From contig JAYEVK010000156.1 in the NCBI GenBank assembly GCA_036346275.1, positions 62,001 to 126,000 on the forward strand: DNA of 64,000 nt, written 5' to 3'. The position numbers and the translations under genes were made by a program. Numbering within the stretch: the stretch's first letter is position 1; each line of letters begins with the position of its first letter. Of the stretch, positions 54,903 through 64,000 are shown piece by piece. The stretch comes from Otatea glauca (Eukaryota; Streptophyta; Magnoliopsida; Poales; Poaceae). A model generated the notes under the pieces. It did not search any database. It saw only the letters and a program-made list of their open reading frames with translations, and was not told where the DNA came from.

Positions 54903-56482
54903 CTACAAACAAGAATATATGAAACATAGCATTATGCAACATGTCTACTAGGGTATTATCCCAGGTATTCGACCAGACAACAGCGTAGATGGTATAAATT
55001 TCCATGTAAGATGCAGCTCTAAGCTAAGCAGTCACCAGAGATGCCCCCCTTTGGAAGGTTGTGGGCGGGGAGGGATTCAAACACCTGACACCGTGGTTCA
55101 TAGCCACATGCTCTAATCCTCTGAGCTACAGGCCCACCCGGTATCCACCGGATCTCCCGGGGTACCACACAAACACACACACAAAAATAAAGGAACCTTC
55201 CTCTCTCTCTAATTGCTCAGACAGAAAATATTTTCACAAATTTGGGGGATTGTGAAGAACACTCCGCACATCTTGTAACTCAGTAACTTACATTCATCCT
55301 ATTTGGACTTCGTTTATTTTTCTGATGGCTTTCTACAAGCACATTCATTTGCTGTTTTTGGTTACACTAAGTAACAGCCCCTATTTTAGAGCCAAAACAA
55401 ATAGATTTTCCTAGAATTGGTAAAGACTCCCTGAAATAGCTAGATCCCACAGCGCAGCGATGGCACACTAGCCCTTAAAGAGTCATGGGTCGACTGCTCT
55501 AGCTCAACACCACCTTTCATGTCAAAAGAGTTGTGACAAACACACATATTTAAGGAAGCATAGCCTTTTCGTGGTTAAACAACACTATGCAGCACGATAC
55601 AAGATATCAACATGCACAACATTGAATACCATGATTTTCTCGAGGAAAGCTTGCCTTCTGCCATTCTAACCATGCCACTCACTAACTAAACTTTGTTAGC
55701 CACAAAAAAAGATTAAAGTTGCTCTTGACGTATCTTTGAGAGGAACAAAATCCCCAATATAAACAAAACAACATGAAGAGGTATTTGCACACTTTGGTCT
55801 ATCAAGAAAAATGTACAGCAACTAGCAAAATTATAGGATCCAGACCATATTTAAAGCAAAAATGTACACATCAAAGTATTTAAAGCATAAATATATACAG
55901 CAAAGCTATCATGCCATGCTCTATTTCACCATGAAATCAAAATAATGGCTTGTAAAGACAGGTATACTACTGAGTACATACAAATCAATACCTGGTTTAT
56001 GATTAGTAACAAAATAATCATAGGATTATAATAGCATCCCAGTTTTTGGAAATATTTTTTCCTCTTAAGAATGCAGAGTATAGACATGTTTGTGGAAGTG
56101 CTAGGGTTGACCAGGGTTAAAAAAAATCTGGTGGGAACAGGCCAGTTCACACTGGTTACTAATCATCTTGGCTAGGACTGGGCTGGGTGCATTTCGCGCA
56201 TCCTGGTTTGAGGTATGTGATATTTTGAACAGAAATGCATTGCTAATATTATGGAAGATTAAATAGGAGTAGATTTTGAAAAGGAAAAATACATGGAAAG
56301 AAGAGATAATTTTTATCCGGATGCAGCCAGCTGCCAGGTTCTCGGCTTGGGTAAAGGACTTTTTCAAGAAGTTGTTTTTATATCATTGGTATCGACAAAA
56401 AGTTCATTACTAATTTACTATTGCCTGTACAGACACCAAATATAAAATGGGAGTTGTGGACTGGTGAATGAGCTTAAAGTAC
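54903..56482 (-). other. Last intron of the helicase pseudogene
   Basis: 1580 bp, GTACTT...TTTGTAG on the minus strand. It contains a tRNA-Arg-like sequence (55062-55135), a short (CA)n run near 55166 and otherwise AT-rich DNA. No ORF is supported. Confidence 0.8.
55062..55135 (-). tRNA. Plastid-type tRNA-Arg(ACG)-like sequence, probably a pseudo-tRNA
   Basis: On the minus strand, 74 nt start GGGCCTGTAGCTCAGAGGAT and end CCCGCCCA. Box A (TAGCTCAGAGGATTAGAGC) and box B (GTTTGAATCCC, altered from GTTCGAATCCC) are recognisable. The sequence strongly resembles chloroplast trnR-ACG, but the anticodon loop reads CTATGAA instead of CTACGAA, changing ACG to ATG. It lies in an intron, so it is most likely a nuclear copy of plastid DNA (or a tRNA-derived SINE head). 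It is not expected to be active. Confidence 0.7.
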
Positions 56483-57850
56483 CTTTCTTTTAGTGGCCAG
56501 GTCAATCAATGGTACTGTTGCCTCTGTAATAGGCAAATCTTTGATACTTCTCAAGAAGTATTCTTCCCATGGTGCCAATAATAAGACACCGCTCCCCTCG
56601 TTACCTCTGCGGCCAATTCTACCAAGTCCATGAATATATTGCTCTCTATCAGTAGGCACTCCCAACTGCAATGACGATGATAATCAGTTGGAACTCTAAT
56701 TTACAATCAGAAGATGTGAAAAGACACAAGGATAAGCGTGTTCATAATCAGTTCCAACTAACTATTTTTAAGCTGTGTACAGAAGAGATCTATCTTAGCG
56801 ATCAATAGTCAAAAGATGTAATCTGAAATTCTTATATATTTGTATCAAGAAGAGAAGAGAAAAAAACCATACCTGGAACAGCAAATAAACTAAACTATAC
56901 AACAATTACTGTGCAAGAGGTTGGTTACCTGCACAACTACTGTGATGTTGGGATAATCAACGCCCCTAGCAGATACATCAGAGCTAACAAGAATAAGACC
57001 CTTAGACTCCTTAAATTCTTTTGATATCCTGGTTCTGCAACTTTGTGGCTTTCTGGAGTGAATCTCACATACATTTAACTTCAATTCAGACAGCAGATCA
57101 GCAACAAGACTTGTTACCTTTGCTGTTGTGCAAAACACAAATCACATGCATTTGTCTGTCATAAATATGTACATAATATCTACAGAACACAGTGCAAAGA
57201 TGGCAATGTACTTACCTTGTAATCAACATTTTCCGAAATATGATCAGTTAGAAGACCATATAGGATAGAGAACTGTTTGTCCAGTGGTGCAACAATATGC
57301 ATTTGCTTCACCTGAATATGGTAACGATAAGCAACATGTCTGATAAAAACAACATAGAAATTAAGCAGTTAACATGCATATGGTTTGAAAAACAACTGAG
57401 AGTGTGTTTCCTCACTTCCTTCTTGAACAGTGTTGACAAATTCAAGATCTCTTTTCATAGCAATATAACACACTTGACAGACCTAGAATAATGCGTAGAA
57501 ATTAGGTACATATTTAATTATTGACCAAACAAAGTGAGGACTTATAACATGTTTACTGGTGATACCTCATCCAGAACTGTTGCAGAAAATAGCAGTGTTT
57601 GACGCTGTTTTGGGAGTGCAGCCACTATTCTCTCGATATCAGTTTGGAACCCCATATCTAACAAGCGGTCAGCTTCATCAAGAATAAGGACTTTAACACC
57701 CATCAATCTTCTAGCAAACCCTGGAGTGTTCTCCATATGATCCTTAAGCCTTCCTGGCGTAGCTACTAGAATCTGTAAACCAGTATTATTTTTGGATCAC
57801 AACATGTGACAATAGAAATAGACAGGATTATTCAGTAAGTTACTTCCAAT

Positions 57851-57896
57851 CACCTGGCAAGGGTCCAGTCAAAAGAAAATCACCTGGCAAGGGTTA
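57851..57896 (-). repeat. Duplicated splice-donor segment in the helicase pseudogene
   Basis: CCCTTGCCAGGTGATT occurs twice on the minus strand, ending near 57881 and 57851, about 30 bases apart. The first copy is the expected exon end (57884); the second gives an alternative donor that would add 30 bases. Confidence 0.8.
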
Positions 57897-58251
57897 GTAT
57901 GCATGCGCTTCTGCTCAAGAACCATTCTAGTGCCACCTATCAAAAGTTGCACTCCAATTGATGGATGAAATATAAGAAGCTTGTTAGCTTCTACAGCAGC
58001 TTGATCAGCAAGCTCACGTGTAGGGCACACAACAACAACACTGATGGGAGGCCTTTTTTGATCACGATCAATAGGGATCAATTTGGAGACTACTTCAATA
58101 GCCGGAAGCTGGACATAAAACATTTGTGAATTACATTTTGAAAGTTAAAGGAAAAAAAAGTAGAACAAAATTCACTATTCAAGGAGGGTATTCACCAAGA
58201 ATGCTACAGTTTTTCCAGTTCCTATCTTTGCTTTGGCAAGAACATCCTTCC

Positions 58252-59136
58252 CTACAGAGACAAGACTTGTTAGTTCGTGAGCACTGACTAAAAAGATGCA
58301 AGTGCAAATAAGATATTTGCGCAATCATGCACTGTATCTGATTTGTTAATTAAAAACCCCAGTTCATATTGAATGCCATTCGGTTTGTTCTTTGTCTCAC
58401 TACAGAAACTACTAATTTTAATTTTCAGAATTAAATCAACTGACGGTTCACATAGTTTCTTGTATCATAGGATTCATCATCACATATTTGTCAAATTTGA
58501 TTTTTCCCAACATCTCCAGATAACTCTGATGTAAAGAAAGAAAACTGTGCCATGGGTAACTAAACTTGAATGCTTGAGTGGTGCTTCCTTTTAAGGTCCT
58601 CATGGTCCCAACTTGATTATGGTGTCATTTGGATCACTATACGAGTTCCAATGATGAAATTTGGCATATGATAGGGATTTGCATGAGATAGATGAGAATT
58701 TTGAGTCACCTATGTTGGTGAGTCACCAACATATGGATACTGTGTAGCAATGATTTCTTTTTCTCCGCTAGCTGAGCAACAAGTGCATGAAGCAAAGAAG
58801 TGAGGGGCCTATGGTGCCTCAATGCACATGAAGAAAAGTGAAGGGAGAAATAAAGCTAATTGGTCGACTCATAGGTGGTCTTCACACATCAGTGTCCCAG
58901 TAAAATAACAAAGTTAGCCTCAGAAATTAACAGAAGGGACTTGTAGGGAAATGGAAATGCAGGGACCGTCCATTTGAAATTGAAAAGGCAAAAGACTAGA
59001 AAGTGAGTGTGTAACAGATAGTGTCCATTTGTATTAAAGTATAAACATGAGTCCTAACAACTTTGTGGCAAAGATATGCATATCATAAAGTAAAACAACA
59101 AACGCTGAACACGTAACAAATAACACTCAAATTAAC
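58252..59136 (-). other. Helicase intron between the Q-motif and motif I exons
   Basis: 885 bp with GT-AG ends on the minus strand (AAAG|GTTAAT and CTGTAG|GG). No ORF or repeat stands out. Confidence 0.8.
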
Positions 59137-59242
59137 CTTTAAGTATAATAGGAAGAGTGGCCTCCTGCACTGCAGTCATCTGTTCATACCCAGCAGATTT
59201 AACAACTTTTAGTGTCAAGGGAGAGAGGGAGTATTCATCAAC

Positions 59243-60303
59243 CTGTCATGTAAAATGAGAGATCACCAACATAATAGAGATTAGTATGTGCATTATCAGC
59301 ACATATACTAACACCAATCGACTCGACTTAGAAGACTAGTCGGGCGATTGGACAACTAATCGGGTGATTGGACAACTAATCGGGCGATTGGACATCTAAT
59401 TGGGCGACTGGGACGACCAGTAGTGCATGGCTGGGCGTCCAACTTGTTGTGCAGGGATGGTCCACTTTCATATCGGTATGTTGTCAGGTGGTGGAAGTGG
59501 GGGCATAGAAAAGGAAGACTTTCTAGGATCACTGGTGAAGGGAGGAGATTGGGAGAGGAGTTGCGGCCGAGCAGATCTGAAGGGAGAAGCACCGAGGTGG
59601 AAGGTGATGAGGTAGAACTCCCCTTGGGGTAGGATCGAAGAGGTGGAAGAAGGCTGATGACTTGCTGCTCACTTCCATGGCTGCTAAGGGTATTCTAACA
59701 GTTGATAGTTTTGGGTATTCTAACACATGGATTAATGGATAGAACTCTGTCACAGATCTGTGGTAGAGTGATTATCAACAGCACATATTTTCTTCACAGG
59801 TCCTAGAATTCATCAACCTTAAGGATAGAAAAATACTCAGGCTTCCAATTAACACTTCCACATCCAGAAGACCACAGAACCTGTTACACTAGGATGGAAA
59901 TCCACCAAACATCATGCAAAGACTAAATATTTGACTGCACTTCAAGGATAGGAGGTTTTGCGGCCAAGTTGCAGGCAGCTATTGAAGTTCTTAACTGCAT
60001 ATAACAACTAATTATAGTGATAATTGGGGAGAGAGTGATGCTATTCATAAAGCTAGCATGTAGCCAAACGTCACAAAAGTAAATGAAAAGAGATGGCAAG
60101 TAGTCATACAGTGCACTTGACAATTAAAATGGAAAAATACATATAAGCTAACAATTTCCCTCATATGCACCAAGATGATAATTGATCACAAACTAACAAT
60201 TTTTCATGGAGAACAAAAGACAATGCACAACACATAAAGGAACATTTAATATCAAAGGTGGGATCTTTTATTCTGCATTAGAAAAAACTTGAGCAAGAGC
60301 TAC
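59243..60303 (-). other. Helicase intron 1
   Basis: 1061 bp with GTAGCT...GACAG ends on the minus strand. It holds four units of a 20-bp tandem repeat at about 59339-59415 (CGGGCGATTGGACAACTAAT with variants). Short ORFs here are not credible. Confidence 0.75.
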
Positions 60304-61389
60304 CTTGTCTGGCTCAAATATGAATCACCACCTACAATATCTCTTGCACCCACTTCACTCTCCTGCTCAACTGGCTCTCCTTCAACCGACTTGAAAGACA
60401 CGGATTTCTTAGCTGCACTCTTCACAAAATCCTCCTCATCACCCTCTTCGCCAAAGAGATCATCCTCAAAGCCTGATGGCCCATCATCGTCATGAACTTC
60501 CCCAGCTCATCATCATCCTCCGACAAGCCAAAATGGAACATTTTCCCACCCCTTGACCGCCTATCACCAAAATCCACGTCACTGGCTTTCTCTCCTCTCC
60601 GTGGTCCCAAACTCCCCATTTTCCCCCCTCTCCTGCCAAAATTATGCCTTACACTAGAGGCCTGAAAATCACATCATCGTTGTCGTCATCTAAATCACTT
60701 TCCCTGCCTCCTCTCCGTGACAAATTGGACATCCTTCCACCACGACCCCTTCTTCCCCTTGGAGACCCAAACCCATCTTCATCATCCACATCGCTAAACC
60801 TCCCTCCCCTGCGTGACACACCAGACTCCCTCCCACCCCAGCCATGCTGTCCCCTCGGAGACGAAAAGCAACCCCATCATAAAAATTACGTCCCCTCCCT
60901 CCTCTCCGGGACAACCCCGAAGACATCCCGCCCCGCCCTCTCCTTCCCCTCGAAGAACCAAACCCAACATCATCCCCATCATCACCATCCAGGTTACTAC
61001 TCACCACCCTCCCCCTCCGCTCGAAGCCACGCCTATCGCCGCCGAACTCACCGCCACCATCCCTCGACCTCGGCGGCGGTGCCCTCGAGTCCCTCCCCCC
61101 TCGGCCTCCCCTGGAGGCAGCGGGTCTGCTGTTGGTGGAGGCCTCGCCTTCGTCGCCGCTGCTGACGCCGAGGTGGAAGGAGTCGGTCTTGAGGTCGCTG
61201 ATCCAGTCGCTGAGCTCGGCCTCGTCCTCAACCAGGCTCCTCGCGGAGCCGGCAGCGGCACGGGCGCGCGGGGAGAAGAAGCGGGGGGCGGGGGGTCCGG
61301 TGGAGGAGGGGTTCGGCGCGGTGAGCATATGCGGAGGTGGAGGCCGCGGCGCGGCGGAGGAGGCCGAGGAGGTGGTGGTGGCGTCGCAT

Positions 61390-61973
61390 GGCGGAGGCGG
61401 AGGGTTGGGTTTGGGGTTTAAGGCACGCCCCTCTAAAAAGCGGCATCCTGCTCGGCTAGAAAACAGACAGGCCGAGGCAGCTGCCCAAGTACGCCTTTAG
61501 CTTCTGCGTCGTGCCGTGTCGGCACAGGCACAGGTTAAAATGGGTGGACGGGGTCGTCTGAGGCGAGGTCTGGCCGTTTTGGTGCCAAAAATTAAAGGAA
61601 AGAGATAAAAAAATCAAAAAATTAGAAAATTTGGAAAATCGTAAAAGTTTGAAAATTTTAGAAAAAATAGGAAAATGTAGAATAATTAGAAAAACTTTTT
61701 AAAAATCAATGTAAATTAGGAAAAGAAAAATATATAATAAAATTCTAAAATAAGACAAATAATTGGAATTAAATAATGAGCATTAAGTTTAGCTGGCTCG
61801 TTAAAAACTTTGCCAAGTAAAAACTTAATATTAGAAAACTTTGGCAAAAAAAAAGAGTACAGCTTATAGCTCAGTGATAAAGAAAAAAAAAGTGAATATT
61901 ACAATTATTCTTCCTGACTATCTAGATAAAGATTTTCAAACGTCACCGCCAGCTCAACATTTTATGTAATGTG
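61390..61973 (-). other. Upstream region of the helicase pseudogene
   Basis: GC-rich to about 61570, where the promoter and 5' UTR would lie, then abruptly AT-rich with AAAATTTGGAAAAT-type words. No clear TATA box is assigned. Confidence 0.4.
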
Positions 61974-62800
61974 TTAAGCAAGTTCATCAGCTTGTTCCCA
62001 ATCTTTTACAGTGATAAGTATTTTCACCATCTCACTTGTCAGATTTGTTCTTCTCTTCTTGATTATTCTTCCAAATAAACTAAAAGTAGAATCCAAAGAA
62101 ACCGTGAAAACAGGAACTGTTAATACATCCCATGCTAATATGAAAAGCACCGAATACGTTATTTTGTGCTCATGCCACCACTGTAAAATATTGAAGTTCT
62201 CCTCTTACTGCTCTTGGTAGTTAACAATATCGCTCTTGAGATAGATAGCTAGCCCCCAACCACTTGTTGTTTTGTCCATACTTAACATTGTTGTACTCGA
62301 ACTCCTTGAGGTAGAGCCACCTACACCCATATCTTTCCTCACGCAATTTTCTTCTTACCTGTTGTGGGTGCTAGTAGAGATCGTTGTAGCACGAACTAGT
62401 CGTACTCAGCATAAACTTGATATAAGTTAGCACGAACATTTAAAAAATAACTAGGATAATCAATGCCCACCTCATCACTTAGAAGTGAGAGAACATTAGC
62501 AAATCCTCAAACTCTAGCTCTATGATCTAAAATAAATGCAAATGCATATAATATAGGAATTTCTTTCTAATATTTCAAAATTTTACTTTTCATAGCACAA
62601 AACAGATTCACACAAAACATTATCATTTTCGTAGTCCCTTAAGTGGGTAGCAATTTCTAGAATATGATGCATAATTAAAGGAGAGGTTAAGTAATAAACT
62701 CCAGATGAAGCAACAATGAAATCATAAAAGTTCCAAAAATGACAGCAAGTATTCAGCAACATACCAATGTTGCTTTTATGAGTAGCGGTTGACCATCTTG
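61974..62800 (-). pseudogene. hAT transposase remnant (C-terminal part)
   Basis: The minus strand reads NILQWWHEHKITYSVLFILA, then DVLTVPVFTVSLDSTFSLFG and TSEMVKILITVKDWEQADEL to a TAA at 61974. This is the hAT C-terminal dimerisation domain (pattern WW...P.L...ARD.L..P.S...SE..FS.....). Upstream, in shifting frames, IPILYAFAFILDHRARV and LLSDEVGIDYPSYFLNVRAN match the preceding region of plant hAT transposases. Many stops and frameshifts; no terminal repeats were found. Confidence 0.75.
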
Positions 62801-64000
62801 GCTACGATAGTGCGTGTTAATGAAAACAGAAAATATGCTTTTATAGGGTAGGAGCAACTTAAGCATCAAGTAAGTAGATCAAACTAATTTGCAAAACACA
62901 TTTGCAAACTCTAGTCACATGCTCCAAAGAATTGCACAAATATCAACTTGTTTGCAAAATACATTTGTAAAACAACATCAAACATGAGCTTCTCCTATTT
63001 GTAAAACACATTTGCAAATCAAAGCTCTATGCAAAGAACACATCAATAAAATTGCAAGCATGTGCTACAACTATTTGCAAAACATATTCGCAAATATTTG
63101 CTCCATGCAAAAACAAAATCAAGAGAGTGTGAGCTAGAGCAAGCGGGATTGAGTTATCAACACATGATGAGACTCAAGCCATAAGACTTGACCCCTCTTA
63201 ATAGTACGGTAACCTATACTAGCAACCCGGTCTCCCATCCAAACACCAAGACCAGTAAAAGACCAGGAACACATCCTTAGCCCTAACTAGTTATACCTTT
63301 GCCTTTCGCAACCACTTGGAGCTTTCATGATGACCGATCAACTTTTCTCCAAATCGGGATTTTCGTCTTATTCATCAACACATGATGAACTCCCCTTAGC
63401 TTCGGGATCCTCTCTTGATGCTTATCAACACATGATGACGTTCTTGTCCCGTTTATCCATCTCAACCTTGGACTTAACCTATTTCAAACTCATTGAAAGT
63501 GTTAGTTCAAAACACATGGTTGTCTTAATCATCAATGCACTCCATTAACACATAATGAATGCTCCCAAGATCCTTTGATGATTGACCACAACCCAAAAAC
63601 AAATTGATTGAAAGATTAATTGTGTCTTGAGTATACTAATGCAACTAATACTTCATATACTCAAAAACTTTCGATTGCGCTAGGATCAACACAGTGAACC
63701 GTCAACACATGATTAGTTCTTTGTTAATTGAATGGCAACCGAACACAATTTAAATTGTCATGAGTATATATTAACTACACAAGTTTCATATAGTCAATTC
63801 GATGGAATCTAAAAGTAATGATTCAATTTATATGGAGTGGTGGAAAATGATTGATACTCTTAAGACCATTAATTATAGAATAAACTCTATTAAATGTGTG
63901 CATACAAATAATTGAACTTGAATCAATATGCACATATTCAATTTTTGATATTGCTTTGGAGTTTGTCCTATATTAACATGAATATACTACAATTACACAA
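62801..64000. repeat. Unclassified repeat-rich sequence, possibly copia-derived
   Basis: TTTGCAAAACACATTTGCAA-like words recur about five times at 62888-63090. Further right, TCAACACATGATGA recurs near 63158, 63377, 63426 and, with changes, near 63545 and 63697. No coding sequence or LTR boundary could be fixed before the window ends. Confidence 0.4.

Larger units (their letters stand above)
38870..61389 (-). pseudogene. DEAD-box ATP-dependent RNA helicase (RH25/RH26/RH31-like), multiply disabled
   Basis: Minus-strand exons: 61389-60304, 59242-59137, 58251-58196, 58108-57884, 57772-57566, 57482-57396, 57311-57216, 57145-56929, 56665-56483, and a last exon split into 54902-54752 and 38946-38870. 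Motifs in order: Q (GYEQMTAVQ), I (AKIGTGKT), Ia (PTRELA), Ib (TPGRL), II (DEAD), III (SAT), V (ARGVDYP), VI (HGLGRIGR instead of HRxGRxGR). Arg/Gly-rich N-terminus after a MRRHHHLLGLLRR start suggests organelle import. Such proteins unwind RNA. Lesions: a frameshift in a C-run near 61290, further N-terminal frame changes, a phase mismatch between exons 1 and 2, a lost donor (CAG|TT) after 57396, a lost acceptor plus an extra T near 57145, changed motif VI, and a 15.8-kb insertion in the last exon. It retains introns, so it is a decayed gene, not a processed copy. Confidence 0.9.

Noticed and set aside
60644..61500. Plus-strand ORFs of up to 202 codons opposite helicase exon 1
   Set aside because: They are antisense shadows of a GC-rich Arg/Gly coding region.

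Overview
This window looks like gene-poor nuclear DNA of a grass (Poaceae). The evidence is GT-AG introns, nested plant LTR retrotransposons with initiator-Met-type primer-binding sites (PBS), Tat-lineage elements with antisense ORFs, chromovirus elements with a chromodomain, PIF/Harbinger, hAT and Tourist-like DNA transposons, and the grass-like sequences of the two host genes. Species was not determined. All calls come from reading the sequence; no database search was run.

Layout. (1) 1-8505: remains of Ty1/copia elements: an RNase H C-terminus, LTRs, a PBS and a broken gag. They are interrupted by a collapsed Tat-lineage gypsy element (1561-5299, target-site duplication (TSD) CATTC) that itself carries a 1.5-kb hAT-like element (3443-4953, 8-bp TSD). 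(2) 8501-10994: a long reverse-oriented gypsy LTR. (3) 10995-23030: a Tat-lineage gypsy element on the minus strand (gag, protease, RT, RNase H, integrase, plus an antisense ORF on the plus strand). A non-autonomous LTR element with a 42/43-bp minisatellite (15046-17994, TSD AACAT) sits just after the YIDD motif of its RT. (4) 23245-30476: an apparently intact three-exon PYR/PYL/RCAR abscisic-acid receptor gene on the minus strand. Its introns hold a Tourist-like element and a copia-like solo LTR. (5) 33250-38609: a 5.36-kb gypsy solo LTR with TSD GCGTA. (6) 38870-61389: a DEAD-box RNA helicase gene on the minus strand, recognisable exon by exon but clearly a pseudogene. Its last exon is split by a 15.8-kb PIF/Harbinger-bounded insertion (38950-54751, TSD TAA). 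(7) 61974-64000: an hAT transposase remnant and unclassified repeats.

The insertion in the helicase gene is the most interesting part. Its left 5.35 kb is a near-complete inverted duplication of the PIF ORF1 region (a long foldback). Next come transduplicated exons of a U1-70K-like gene and an RRM-protein-like piece, a Reina-type chromovirus (46262-51756), and a broken PIF transposase. Two solo LTRs of one family lie in it, one in ORF1 and one in the transposase. Removing the insertion and one TAA copy rejoins the helicase C-terminus in frame, so the order of events can be read from the sequence. A transcribed 2-kb PIF hairpin could produce silencing RNAs, as Mu killer does for MuDR; that is inference.

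The PYL gene is the only host gene here that I judge likely functional. Every transposon protein examined carries at least one disabling lesion.
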